DNA of 64,000 nucleotides, from assembly GCA_963995505.1 (NCBI GenBank), contig OZ023186.1, forward strand, positions 12,097,570 to 12,161,569. The letters run 5' to 3'. Source of the stretch: Hypericum androsaemum (taxonomy: Eukaryota > Streptophyta > Magnoliopsida > Malpighiales > Hypericaceae). A program made the position numbers and the translations under genes. The notes under the pieces are model-generated. The model ran no database searches. It was not told the DNA's origin and saw only the letters and a program-made list of their open reading frames with translations. This document shows, one piece after another, positions 35,010 to 47,452 of the stretch; the stretch's first letter is position 1; every line of letters starts with the position of its first letter.

Positions 35010-38000
35010 AGAGCAAGAAAAGGAAAAGAAAAAGCAAGAAAACGGAATGAAAAGGGAAGAAAAGGTAAGAAAAGGCAAGATAAGGTAAGAAAAGGCAAGA
35101 AAAGGAAAGATAAGGCAAGATAGGGCAAGAAAAGGGAAGATAAGGCAAAAAAGGAATGAAAAGGGAAGATAAGGCAAAAAAGGAATGAAAAGGCAAGAAC
35201 AGGCATGGAAAAGGTAAGAAAAGGCAAGAAAAAGGCAAAATAAAGCAAGAAAAGGCAAGTAAAAGGCAAGAAAAGGCATGAGAAGAAATGAAAAGGCAAG
35301 ATAAGGTAAGAAAAGGAAAGAACGGGAATGAAAAGGAAAGAGAAGGCAAGAAAAGGCAAGAAATGGCAAGAAAAAGGAAGATAAGTCAAGAAAAGGCAAG
35401 ATAAGGTAAGAAAAAGTAAGAAAATGCAAGAAAAGGCAAGATAAGGCAAGAAAAGTCAAGAAAAGGCAAAGAAAAGTAAAGAAAAGGCAAGAAAAGGAAA
35501 GATAACGCAAGAAAAGGCAAGAAAAGGAAAGATAAGGCAAGAAAAGTAATGGAAAGGCAAGAAAAGAAATAAAAAGGGAAGAACCAAGATAAGGCAAGAA
35601 AAGAAAAGATAAGAAAAGAAAAGCCATGGAAATGGCATGAAAAGGCAAGGAAAAGGCAAGAAAAGGTAAGAAAAGGCAAGATAAGGCAAGAAAAGGCAAG
35701 AAAAGGGATGAAAAGGCAAGAAAAGGCAAGAAAATGCAAGGAAAAGGAATAAAAAGGCAAGATAAGCCAAGAAAATTCAAGGAAACGCAAGAAAAGAAAA
35801 GATAAGGCAAGAAAAGGAAAGGAATGGCAAGAAAAGGAAAGATAAGGCAAGGAAATGGAAAGAAAAGGCAAGCAAAGGAAAGAAAAGGTAGGAAAAGGAA
35901 AGAAAAGGCATGGAAAAGGCTTGAAAAGGCAAGAAAAGGAAAGATAAAGCAAGAAAATGCATGAAAAGGTAAGATATGGCAAAATAAGGCCAGATAAGGC
36001 AAGAAAAGGCATGAAAAGGTAAGATATGGCAAGATAAGGTAAGAAACGGCAAGATAAGGCAAGAAACAGTAAGGAAAAGGCAAAATAAGGCAAGAAAATG
36101 AAGAAAAGGCATAGAAAAAGCAAGAAAAGGTAAGATAAAGAAAGAAAAGGCAAGAAAAGGCAAGGAAAAGGCATGAAAAGGAAAGAAAAGGCATGAAATG
36201 GCAAGAAAAGGCAAGGTAAGGCAAGAAAAGGCAGCATAAGGAACGAAAAGGCAAGATAAGGCATGAAAAAGGAAAGAAAAAGGCACGAAAAGGCAAGAAA
36301 AGGAAAGAAAAAGAAAGACATGGCAAGAAAAGGAAAGGAAAAGGCTTAAAAAGGCAAGAAAAGGCATGAAAAGGTAAGAAAAGGCAAGGTAAGGCAAGAA
36401 GAGGATAGATAAGGCAAGAAAAGGAAAGGTAAGACAAGATAAGGCAAGAAAAGGCTAGATAAGGCAAGAAAAGGCAAGGAAAAGGATAGATAAGGCAAGA
36501 AAAGGCAAGAAAAGGCAAGAAACGGCAAGAAAAGGCAAGAAAAGGCATGAGAAGGCATGAAAATGCAAGATAAGGTAAGAAAACATAAGATAAGGAATAA
36601 AAATGCAAGATAAGGCAGGAAAAGCCAAGAAAAGGGAAGAAAAGACATGAAAAGGTTAGAAAAGGCAAGAAAATGCAAGATAAGTCAAGAAAAGGTAAGA
36701 AAAGGCAAGATAAGGTAAGAAAAGGCGTAAAAAGGCAAGAAAAGGCAAGAAAAGGAAAGATAATGCAAGAAAAGGCATGAAAAGGCAAGAAAATTAAAGA
36801 AAAGGCAAGGAAAATGCATGAAAAGACAAGATAAGGAAAGAAAAGGCATGGAAAAGGCAAGAAAAAGCAAGAAAAGGAACAAAATGGCAAGAAAAGGCAA
36901 GAAAAAGGAATGAAAAGGCAAGGAAATGGAATGAAAAGGTAAGATAAGGCAAGAAAAGGAAAGAAAAGGCAAGATAAGGCAACGAAAGGCAAGATAAGGA
37001 AAGAAAAGGAAAGATAAGGCAAGAAAAGGGAAGAAAAGGAATGATAAGGCAAGAAAAGGAAAGATCAGGCAAGATAAGCAAAGAAAAGGCAAGATAAGGC
37101 AAGAAAAGGAAAGGAAAAGGCAAGAAAAGGAAAGAAAAGGCAAGAAAAGGCATGAAAAAGGCAAGTTAAGGCCATAAAAGGCAAGATAAGGCGAGAAAAG
37201 GCATGAAAAGGCAAGAAATGGCATGAAAAGGCAAGATATGTTAAGAAAAGGCATGGAAAAAGCTTAAAAGGCAAGAAAAGGAAAGATAAGGCAAGAAAAG
37301 GTATGAAAATGCAAGAAAAGGAAAGAAAAGGCAAGGAAAAGTCAAGAGCCAAGATAAGGCAAGAAAAAGAAAGAAAAGACCAGGAAAATGCAAGAAAAGG
37401 CAAGAAAAGGAAAGAAAAGGCAAGGAAATGGCATGAAAAGGCAAGAAAAGGCAAGATAAGGCAACATAAGATAAGAAAAGGCAAGAAAAGGGATGAAAAG
37501 AAAAGACAAGGCCAGAAAATGTAAGGAAAAGGAATGAAGAGGTAAGAAAAGGCAAGAAAAGGCAAGGAAAGGCAAGGAAAGGTAATAAAAGGAAAGATAA
37601 TACAAAAAAAGGCAAGGAAAGGCAAGAAAAGGGATGAAAAGGCATTAAAGGGGATGAAAAGGGAAGGAAAAGATGAAAAGGCAAGGAAAAGGCTGAAAAG
37701 GCTAGAAAAGGTCTGAAAAGATAAGAAAAGGCAAGAAAAGGCAAAAAAAAGGCAAGAAAAGGCAAGGAAGTAAGATAAGGCAATAAAAGGCAAGGAAGAG
37801 GAAAGAAAAGGCAAGAAAAGGAAAGAAAGGGTAGGTAAAGGAAAGAAAAAGGAAGAAAAGGTATGAAAAGGCAAGAAAAGGAAAGAAATGGCAAGGAAAA
37901 GGCAAGATAAGGCAAGAAAAGGAAAGAAAAGAAAAGACAAGATAAGGCAAGAAAATGCAAGATAAGGCAAGAAAAGGGAAGGAAAGGCAAGAAATGGAAA

Positions 38001-38994
38001 GAAAATGAAAGTGAGGCAAGAAAAGGCAAAATAAGGCATGAAAAGGAAAGAAAAGGCAATGAAAAGGCAAGATAAGGAAAGAAAAGGCAAGAAAAGGCAT
38101 GAAAAGTCAAGAAAATGAAAGAAGAGGCAGAAAAGGCAAGATAAGGTAAGAATAGGCAAGTTAAGGAACGAAAAGGTAAGATAAAGGCAAGAAAAGGAAA
38201 AAAAAGTCAAGAAAAGGCAAGAAAATGAAAGAAAAGGAAAAAAAGAAAGATAAGGCAAGAAAAGGTAAGAAAAAGCAAGGAAAAGCAAGGAAAGGGAATG
38301 AAAAGGCAAGAAAAGGTAAGAAAAGGCAAGAAAAGGCAAGAAAAGGAAAGAAAAGAAAAGATAAGGCAAGATAAGGCAAGAAAAGGGAAGATATGGCAAA
38401 AAAAGGAAAGAAAAGGCATGGAAAAGGTAAGAAAAAGGAAAAATAAGGAAAGAAAAGGAAAGGAAAAGGCAAGAAAAGGCATGAGAAGAAATGAAAAGGC
38501 AAGATAGGGTAAGAAAAGGAAAGATAAAGAATGAAAAGAAAAGATAAGGCAAGAAAAGGCATGAAAATGCAAGAAATGGAAAGAAAAAGAAAGAAAAGTC
38601 AAGAAAAGGCAAGAAAAGTCAAGATAAGGCAAGAAAAAGCAAGAAAAGGCAAGCTAAGGCAAGATAAGACAAGAAAAGGCAAGATAAGGCAAGAAAAGGC
38701 AAAGAAAAGGAAAGAAAAGGCTAGAAAAGGAAAGATAAGGCAAGAAAAGGTATGGAAAAGGCATAAAAAGGCAAGAAAAGGAAAGATAAGGCAAGAAAAG
38801 CAATGGAAAGGCAAGAAAAGGAAAGAAAAGGCAAGAACCAAGTAAGAAAAGGAAAGATAAGAAAAGAAAAGGCATGGAAATGGCATGAAAAGGCAAGGAA
38901 AAGGCAAGAAAAGGTAAGAAAAGGTAAGATAAGGCAAGAAAATGCAAGAAAAAGGAACAAAAAGCCAAGAAAAGGCAAGAAAAGGCAAGAAAAG
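35010..38994 (+). repeat. Purine-rich decamer satellite, block 4 (4.0 kb)
   Basis: The same decamer family on the same purine strand runs from the truncated leader of C to the target site of E. Landmarks related to AGAACC lie at 35580, 37339 (variant AGAGCC) and 38834, so spacing is irregular (about 1.5-1.8 kb) and units are more diverged than in block 1. The part from about 37771 to 38990 is closely matched by block 6 (from 60743). No gene is visible. Confidence 0.95.
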
Positions 38995-39799
38995 TGATAT
39001 GAATCTCCGCGGAAAAGATTCACAACTCGGACCGTTTGTTACTTTAGAATGGAACAGATCACAACTCACAAGAACTTACACGAACTAAGGCACGAATTTG
39101 TACCTCAACCCGCTGCAAGGGCTTCTGAACCTTGACCTAAGGTCGTATCACGCCACAAACGGGGATGGAATATCCGCTTGATAAGTGAAGGATAAATTCT
39201 GGCCAAGACGACTCACCAGCCTAAGCAAGAACAAACGAGTATCAAACTCTCAACTAGCCAATGCTAAGTATTTCCGAATTGTATGTGTACGTTTTATTGC
39301 TAGGAGTCCTCTTTATATAGGCTCCCAAAGTACCAAAATATTCCTAAACAAGCTAACTCCTTAAAAAGGAGTTCAAAGGCTGGCCAAAACTCTCTTTCCT
39401 ATTCTAAGGAGATTCTGGCCGAATTATTCAACTAAAATAGGAAATAATCTAAACAAATAATATCTAATAGAATAACAATTAATTGCACGTCCTAACAAGA
39501 AGATGCATGGCCTAAATAGGTTGATTCTTGCTGATTCTCCATGTGCGCATGCATCCAGAAGTTGGTGTGCATATTAAGCTTCCAAAATAGCCTCTATCAC
39601 GTGCATGGGCTTTGCATGTGCCTCATGCACGTCCTTGCACTTGTACGCACCAACTTGAGCCCAAACTTCTTGCATTAGTCCATTGAAATCAGATTGCAAC
39701 TTCCTAGCTCGTGCTCTTGTCATTGGCCCAATTGGAACTTGAACTTGCTGCGAGTCTACAAGCTTGATAGTAGGTGCGTCCTTAGGCTTGCTCACATCA
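38995..39799 (-). repeat. 3' LTR of element E (805 bp)
   Basis: It is nearly identical to 45036-45840, without the 152-bp duplication seen in D. The end of gag-pol (39574-39799) lies inside it. Confidence 0.94.
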
Positions 39800-42700
39800 G
39801 TCCCCTCCTCTTGAAAAGGATTTGTCCTCAAATCATCACCTACATCAAACGGACTCAAGTCAGCCACGTTAAACGAAGCACTTACATTATACTCACCCGG
39901 AAGGTCTAGCTTGTAGGCATTATCATTGATGCGTTCGATCACTTGGAATGGACCATCTCCCCGTGGTAGCAACTTTGAACGTCTTTGTACAGGAAAACGC
40001 TCCTTCCTCATATGTAGCCAAACCCAATCTCCCGGCTCAAAGACAACCTTGTGCCTTCCTTTGTTTGCTTGCCTTGCATAGTGCTCCGTGCGCTTCTCGA
40101 TGTTCATTCTTGCTTTCTCATGTAACTGCTTGACAAATTCAGCTTTCTTCTTGCCATCTAAGTTAACTTGCTCACTCGAAGGTAGAGGTGATAAATCCAA
40201 TGGAGTCAAAGGATTAAATCCATAAACAAGCTCAAATGGTGAGAATTGAGTAGCAGAATGGACAGAACGATTATAAGCAAACTCAACATGAGGCAAACAT
40301 TCTTCCCAAGTCTTAATGTTATGCTTAATGAGTGCTCTCAAAAGTGTAGACAAAGTCCTATTCACTACTTCAGTTTGACCATCAGTTTGAGGATGACAAG
40401 TAGTAGAAAACAACAACTTAGTACCTAACTTGCACCACAAGGTCTTCCAAAAGTAACTTAGGAACTTAGCATCTCTATCAGAGATAATTGTCCTAGGCAT
40501 GCCATGCAACCTAACAACCTCTCTAAAGAACAAATCAGCAATGTTTGAAGCATCATCAGTCTTATGACATGGAATGAAATGTGCCATCTTAGAAAACCTA
40601 TCCACTACCACAAAAATTGAATCTCTTCCACGCTTAGTCCTAGGTAGGCCTAACACAAAATCCATAGAGATATCAATCCAGGGCTCACTAGGTATAGGTA
40701 GTGGGGTGTACAAACCATGGGGTTTTACCTTTGACTTGGCTTGCTTGCAAGTGATGCAACGACCACAAACTCTCTCAACGTCTCTCTTCATGTGTGGCCA
40801 AAAGAAATGATCTTGTAGCATTGCCAAGGTCTTTGCAATTCCAAAATGCCCCATTAAGCCACCTCCATGTGCCTCCTGAATTAGTAATTCTCGCATCGAA
40901 CAATTAGGCACACAAAGTTTGTTTTCACGAAATAGGTAACCTTCATTACGAAAGAACTTACCAAATGCACTTCTTTCAGTTGATCTAAACAACTCGCCAA
41001 AATCAACATCATCAACATACATTTCCTTAATGTGTTCAAAGCCAAGTAGTTTAGCATCAAGAGTTGAGATCAAGGCGTACCTTCGTGATAGTGCATCAGC
41101 CACTACATTTTCCTTACCTTGCTTGTAGCGAATGACATAAGGAAATGTCTCAATGAATTCCACCCATCGTGCATGCCTCTTGTTCAGCTTGTGTTGCCCC
41201 TTTAAGTGCTTGAGTGACTCATGATCAGTGTGAATCACGAACTCCTTGGGCCACAAATAATGCTGCCATGTCTCCAATGCTCGAACTAGTGCGTACAACT
41301 CCTTGTCATAGGTCGGGTAATTCAAGGTTGCACCACTTAGTTTCTCACTAAAGTATGCAATAGGTCTTCCTTCTTGCATAAGGACAGCTCCAATTCCTAC
41401 ACCAGAAGCATCACACTCTATTTCAAAAGTCTTAGAGAAATTAGGTAAAGCTAACAAGGGTGCATTAGTCAACTTCCCTTTCAGTAGTTGGAAAGCCTTC
41501 TCTTGAGCTTCTCCCCAAGTAAAGCCCACGTTCTTCTTGATGACTTCAGTTATGGGTGCGGCTATGCTACTAAAGTCCTTCACAAATCTCCTATAAAAAC
41601 TAGCTAGTCCATGAAAGCTCCTAACATTAGCAACACTTGTAGGGCTTGGCCATTCACGGATAGCTCGGATCTTTTCTTCATCAACCTGTATTCCGTTAGC
41701 TCCAACAACAAAACCCAAGAATACAAGCTTATCCGTACAAAAGGTGCACTTCTTCAAGTTAGCAAACAATTGTTCTTCTCTAAGTGCATCTAAGACAGAT
41801 TTCAAATGTTCTAGATGATCCCCCACGTTCTTGCTATAGATGAGTATATCATCAAAGTAAACAACTACAAATTTACCAATGAATGGACGTAGAACATGAT
41901 TCATGAGTCGCATAAACGTGCTAGGTGCGTTGGACAAACCAAATGGCATGACCATCCACTCATACAACCCATACTTAGTTTTAAAAGCAGTCTTCCACTC
42001 ATCTCCTTCTTTCATCCTAATTTGATGATAACCACTCTTCAAATCAATCTTAGAAAACATGCAAGAACCATGCAACTCATCTAACATGTCATCTAAACGA
42101 GGGATAGGGTGACGATATTTTACCGTTATGTTGTTGACTGCTCGGCAATCAACACACATTCTCCATGTTTTATCCTTCTTGGGCACAAGTAGGACTGGAA
42201 CAGCACATGGACTCATGCTCTCTCTTACGTACCCTTTCTCCAACAGCTCGTTGACTTGCTTCTCAAGCTCCTTTGTCTCTTCAGGATTGCTTCTATATGC
42301 GGGACGGTTAGGTATGGTAGCTCCCGGGACAAAGTCTATTTGATGTTCAATCCCACGAATAGGTGGCAAACCAGGTGGTAGCTCGTCGGGAAAGACATCC
42401 TTGTAATCCTGCAAAAGAGACACAACCGTACTAGGTACATGTGGTTCAAGCTCGTTAGTGTTTAAAAGTGCCTCCCTATACCGAAGTAAGATCATAGGCT
42501 TCTTTGTAAAGCACGCTTGCTTAATATCACTTGTTCCCACATAGTAACTCTTTTTCCAACTCTCGTTTTTTTCTCTCTTTGGCCGTTTTAATTTCTGTTT
42601 TTCCGGCTTCTTTTGTTTTCTCAATCTTTTCCTCTCCATTGGCCGTTTTTCTTATCTTTTTTTCGGCTTCTTCTCTCCTCTCATTCTTTTTCTTCTTGTC

Positions 42701-44362
42701 ACGCTCTCTTTGCTCATCACTTTCTTTTTGCAACTGACGTTGATCTTCACAAACTTGTGATGGTGACAAGGGTGCCAAGGTGATTACTCTCTTCTTAAGT
42801 ATAAATGAATACTTGTTGGTGTAGCCATCATGATGCACTTTCCTATCAAACTGCCACGGCCTTCCTAACAATAGGTGACCAGCTTGCATTGGTACAACAT
42901 CACACAACACTTCATCCTCATAGTTGCCAATGCGGAATGCTACCAATACTTGCTTCATCACTCGTACTTCTCCACTATCATTCAGCCATTGTAGTTTGTA
43001 AGGCTTAGGGTGTTTTCCCGTGAGTAACCCTAACTTCTCCACCATAGTAGTGCTTGCAACATTAGCACAACTTCCTCCATCTATGATGACACTACACACC
43101 TTGTCTTTGACATAGCACCTTGTGTGAAAAATATTTTCTCTTTGAGCCACATCATTTTCTTCTTTTACTTGCACATTCAATGCTCTTCTAGACACAAGAG
43201 TAAGCCTCTCAGCAGCTTGGTACTCTTCCTCGGATACGTCCTCCAAAGAAGGCATGCTTTCATGCTCCGAATCCTCTTCTTCAGTTTCAATCTCTCCACT
43301 CTCCTTGATCACCATTGCTTGCTTGTTAGGGCATTGACTTGAGATGTGCCCTCTTCCTTGACACTTAAAGCACTTGATGTCACGGTTCCTAGCTGGAGTG
43401 ACTTCCACTTTCCTTTGAGAATTAGCTTGAGAACTCTCGGATTTATGCTCTACTTTGGCTGCTTGTGGCTTGTCAAACTTCTTTTGGTAGTTTGGCTTCC
43501 AAGTAGAATTCGATGTAGCTTTTGTTCTCCCCTCTCCTCTCTTGAGTTGCTTCTCAATTTTCGTTGCCATATGCACCATGTCCTCCAACTCCACATAGTG
43601 TTGCAACTCAACTTTGTCTTGAATTTCAGGATTGAGTCCATTCAAGAACCTTGCCATTGTAACTTCTCTATCTTCATCTATATCAGCTCTTATCATGGCC
43701 ATCTCCATCTGTTTGAAATACTCCTCCACACTCAAACTTCCTTGCCTCATTCCTTGTAACTTCTTATACAGCTCTCTATAGTAATGACTTGGAACAAATC
43801 TCTTCCTCATCACCACTTTCATGTCTTCCCAAGTAGCTATAGGGCGTTCTCTATTTCTCCTCCTGCTAGTCACAAGTTGATCCCACCAAGTTATAGCATA
43901 ATCAGTGAATTCGGTGATGGCAAGTTTTACCTTCTTTTCTTCGGAGCTATTGTGGCAATCAAACACGAACTCAATCTTCTTCTCCCACTCTAAGTACGCC
44001 TCCGGGTCAGAACGACCAGCAAAGGAAGGTATCTTCAGTTTGATACTCCCTATGTTGTCGTCTCTCTTTGGCCTTGCCTCCCTAGGTGGACGGTTTGTTC
44101 TTGCTCTCCTAAGACTCCTTGTAGAGCCTACGCCTTCTTCCGACTCAGAATCAGCTCCGCTCGATTCTCCAATAGGTACTCCTCTCCTACGCCTTTGGAG
44201 TTCGCCTCGCGTTTGGGGGTTGTCACGAGAATTCTCCACGGCATCCACGCGTAGTTGCAAAGGCTCCATCTGAGCTTGCACCATCCGCTCGAGCTTTCCG
44301 GCCAAGGCATCCACTAATAACTTAAGGTCTATGCTTCCCATAGTTTGACCTTCATGCGACAT
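39574..44362 (-). pseudogene. Gag-pol polyprotein of element E with a single-base frameshift
   Basis: The gag-protease part is open from ATG at 44362 to 42527, and the RT-RNase H-integrase part is open from about 42639 to 39574. The two frames differ by one base. At 42566-42572 (+ strand) there is a run of seven T where D (29731-29736) and F (52615-52620) have six. This one-base gain in the lysine-rich linker between protease and RT moves pol out of frame, so gag and protease would end in a short unrelated tail. All downstream catalytic motifs remain (YFDD, DD35E, GPF and the [10 protein letters not shown] tail in the LTR). It could be a genuine mutation, or a sequencing or consensus error in a homopolymer. 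It is not a conserved programmed frameshift, because the sister copies are in frame. Confidence 0.93.
39800..39834 (-). promoter_or_regulatory. Polypurine tract and pre-PPT hairpin of element E
   Basis: The arrangement is the same as in D: hairpin GATTTG-AGGA-CAAATC at 39834-39819 and polypurine tract at 39812-39800 on the minus strand. Confidence 0.72.
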
Positions 44363-45035
44363 GTTTGCTACAAGAAAAATTGGTTAGTAAAAAAAAATTA
44401 TGGCCTCACAAGCTCACTCCCTTACGTGTATACTCTCAATGTAGGGTGCACTCAAGTTCACTCGTGTTTGCACTCAAATATTTGGCTTTTCTCTCTAAGG
44501 TACTCGCACACTCTTGCCTTTTTCCTCTCGTGATACTTGTATGTTCTTACTAAGGCTAGAACGGCCTTGCTTGAGCTCCACGCTTTAACAAACAGAATGT
44601 TAAAGTTCCTCTTTGGTCTTTCTTTTAGTCTTGCTCGTCCCCTTTCTTGATCAGCTGTTGCGCCTCCTTAGTTTGCTAGCTTCCCTCGGATTTGCTTCCT
44701 CTTTAGCTTGAGACTTCCAATTTAGCTTGCTTCCTCTTTAGCTTGAGACTTCCAATTTAGCTTGCTTCCTCTTTAGCTTGCGGCTTCCTTTTTTTCTTTT
44801 TCTTTTCTTTCCTTTTTTTTTTCTTTTCTTTTCTTTTCTTTTCTTTTTTTTTTCTTTCTTTTCTTTTCTTTCTTTTCTTGCTTCACTCGTTTGTTTTCCT
44901 CTCTTTTCTCTCAAACAGCGAGGAGAGAAAACGAACCAACAAGAACAAAAAAATAACAAGCAACAAAACGAACCAACAAGAACAAAAATAACAAGGATAA
45001 TGAACTAAAGTAACAAGCTAAGCTCTGATACCAAC
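44363..45035 (-). other. Leader of element E
   Basis: The primer site TGGTATCAGAGC is at 45033-45022. The purine tract (sense strand, about 44880-44787) and the 35-bp repeats (unit starts 44764, 44729, 44694 on the + strand) correspond to those of D. The purine tract differs slightly in length from D, as expected for a slippage-prone run. Confidence 0.7.
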
Positions 45036-45840
45036 TGATATGAATCTCCGCGGAAAAGATTCACAACTCGGACCGTTTGTTACTTTAGAATGGAACAGAT
45101 CACAACTCACAAGAACTTACACGAACTAAGGCACGAATTTGTACCTCAACCCGCTGCAAGGGCTTCTGAACCTTGACCTAAGGTCGTATCACGCCACAAA
45201 CGGGGATGGAATATCCGCTTGATAAGTGAAGGATAAATTCTGGCCAAGACGACTCACCAGCCTAAGCAAGAACAAACGAGTATCAAACTCTCAACTAGCC
45301 AATGCTAAGTATTTCCGAATTGTATGTGTACGTTTTATTGCTAGGAGTCCTCTTTATATAGGCTCCCAAAGTACCAAAATATTCCTAAACAAGCTAACTC
45401 CTTAAAAAGGAGTTCAAAGGCTGGCCAAAACTCTCTTTCCTATTCTAAGGAGATTCTGGCCGAATTATTCAACTAAAATAGGAAATAATCTAAACAAATA
45501 ATATCTAATAGAATAACAATTAATTGCACGTCCTAACAAGAAGATGCATGGCCTAAATACGTTGATTCTTGCTGATTCTCCATGTGCGCATGCATCCAGA
45601 AGTTGGTGTGCATATTAAGCTTCCAAAATAGCCTCTATCACGTGCATGGGCTTTGCATGTGCCTCATGCACGTCCTTGCACTTGTACGCACCAACTTGAG
45701 CCCAAACTTCTTGCATTAGTCCATTGAAATCAGATTGCAACTTCCTAGCTCGTGCTCTTGTCATTGGCCCAATTGGAACTTGAACTTGCTGCGAGTCTAC
45801 AAGCTTGATAGTAGGTGCGTCCTTAGGCTTGCTCACATCA
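45036..45840 (-). repeat. 5' LTR of element E (805 bp)
   Basis: TG...CA ends with AAAAG at 45841. Minus-strand TATATAAA is at 45360-45353 and AATAAA at 45339-45334. Confidence 0.94.
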
Positions 45841-46148
45841 AAAAGGCAAGGAAAGGTAAGAAAAGGAAAGATAAGGCAAGAAAAGGCAAGGAAATGGAAA
45901 GAAAAGGCAAGAAAAGGATAGAAAAGGTAGGAAAAGGAAAGAAAAGGCATGGAAAAGGCTTGAAAAGGCAAGAAAAGGAAAGATAAGGCAAGAAAATGCA
46001 AGAAAAGGCAAAAAAAGGAAAGAAAGGGCAAGGAAAAGGATAGATAAGGCAAAATAATGCCAGATAAGGCAAGAAAAGGCATGGAAAAGGCAAGAAAAGG
46101 AAAGACAAGGCAAGAAAAGGCATGAAAAGGTAAGAAAATGAAAGAAAG
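45841..46148 (+). repeat. Purine-rich decamer satellite, block 5 (308 bp)
   Basis: Satellite between E and the G LTR. Its sequence up to the LTR (ending GGTAAGAAAATGAAAGAAAG) is closely matched by the satellite just before solo LTR J (up to 62335), marking a segmental duplication. Confidence 0.93.
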
Positions 46149-46849
46149 TGATGTGAAGCTACAAGACTCACAGCAAGTGCAAGTACCAATTGGGCCGATG
46201 ACACGAGCAAGAGCCAAAATGTTTCAAGCAGAACTTAATGGATTAATGCAAGAAGAATACTTTGGTACAAGTGCAAGGACGTGCATGAGGCCCATGCAAA
46301 GCCCATGCACGTGATAGAGGCTATTTTGGAAGCTTGACATGCACGTAAACTTCTGGATGCATGTACACATGGAGAATCAAGAAGAATCAGCCTATTTAGT
46401 CCGTGCATCTACTTGTTTAGGACGTGCAGCTATTAGTTATTCTATTAGATATTATTTTCTTACATTATTTCTTATTTAGTTGAATAATTCGGCCAGAATA
46501 TCCTTAGATTAGGAAAGAGAGTTTTGGCCAGCCTTTGAACTCCTTTTTAGGAGTTAACTTGTTTAGGAATACTTTGGTACTTTGGAGCCTATATAAGGAG
46601 GTCTCCTAGCAATAAAAGGGGGTGAACTTTTGAGATTGATAATTTTTGTGAGTTAAGATACTCCTTGTGTGTTCTTCCATCATCGTTTGTGGCGTGATTC
46701 GACTTGGACCATAGGTTCACGAAACTCCATTGCTTGGGTTGCAGTTCTTCCATACCAAGGTTCTGGCAAGGCTCGAGTTCGTGGGTTGCGGTCTGTTCCA
46801 TCCAAAGTAGCACGGTCCGTTGTGAACCTTCCTGCAGAGCTTCATATCA
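46149..46849 (+). repeat. 5' LTR of element G (701 bp)
   Basis: Starts TGATGTGAAGC, ends TTCATATCA, with TATATAAG at 46590-46597 and AATAAA at 46611-46616. Compared with solo LTR J it lacks about 58 bp after GTGTTCTT (near 46675) and part of the coding tail near 46250. Confidence 0.88.
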
Positions 46850-46851
46850 TT

Positions 46852-46863
46852 TGGTATCAGAGC
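46852..46863 (+). promoter_or_regulatory. Primer binding site of element G (tRNA-iMet)
   Basis: TGGTATCAGAGC two bases after the LTR. Confidence 0.87.
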
Positions 46864-47452
46864 CACGGCTTGCTACTATCTATCTTTACCTTTCCTTTTG
46901 TAAGTCTAGTACCCAATTCATTTTTTTTCATAAGTAGTTTGATTCGTTTGTGTTTCGTAGCAATCAGATTCGTGACTTAGTTATTCTAGGTTGTGTATTC
47001 TGATAAAAAAAAAGAAACAGAAAACAAAAGAAGAAGCAAGACTAAACAGGAAATTGCAAGACTAAAGCGGGACAAGGCGAATTAGGAAGCTTGCGATTCA
47101 AGAGAAAATGCAATAGAAACAAAAGAGGAAGCAAGAAGCAAAACAGATAGGCGGATAGAAAACAAGAGGAAGTCAGTCCGAATTAATCTACGTGCAGCGC
47201 AAGAAAACAATGAACTACCTTTGATAGTGATCCGTGTAGTTCAAGCAAAGCCTTGTTAGCTTAGTAAGAACGTACAAGAGTATCACAAGAGGAAAAAGGC
47301 AAGAGTTTGTGAGTGCATTAGAGAGAAAAGCCAAATAATTGAGTGCAAACACGAGTGAACTTGAGTGCAACTTACATTGAGAGTAAACACGTAAGGGAGT
47401 GAACTTGTGAGGCCATCAATTTTTTTTACTAACAAAATTTTCTTGCAGCAAG
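46864..47452 (+). other. Leader of element G
   Basis: About 590 bp of non-coding leader, A/G-rich near 47005-47160, ending in TTTTCTTGCAGCAAG just before the gag ATG. Possible splice donors are GTAAGT near 46899 and A|GTAAGA near 47262; the second is conserved with elements D, E and F. Confidence 0.6.

Larger units (their letters stand above)
33134..35010 (-). mobile_element. Element C: non-autonomous LTR element related to B, 5'-truncated
   Basis: On the minus strand this fragment has a leader (about 35010-34850), a damaged ORF, a hairpin and polypurine tract (33960-33925) and a 3' LTR (33134-33924). Homology with the leader of element B stops near 35010 (shared GAATACAA), where satellite begins directly. 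The 5' LTR and primer site are missing. It shares structure and ORF with B but the LTRs are substantially diverged, so they are separate subfamilies. Confidence 0.85.
38990..45845 (-). mobile_element. Element E: complete Ty3/gypsy retrotransposon (38995-45840) with AAAAG target duplication
   Basis: The element covers 38995-45840 on the minus strand between perfect AAAAG duplications (38990-38994, 45841-45845). It has two 805-bp LTRs (38995-39799 and 45036-45840), which I could distinguish by one substitution near 45560. The primer site is at 45022-45033 and the polypurine tract at 39800-39812. It is very close to D and F. A duplicated copy of the flanking satellite at 61968-61972 preserves the empty target site. 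Confidence 0.96.

Noticed and set aside
42527..42639. Programmed frameshift between gag-protease and pol in element E
   Set aside because: D and F encode the same region in a single frame with one base fewer in the homopolymer, so this is a mutation or sequence error in one copy.
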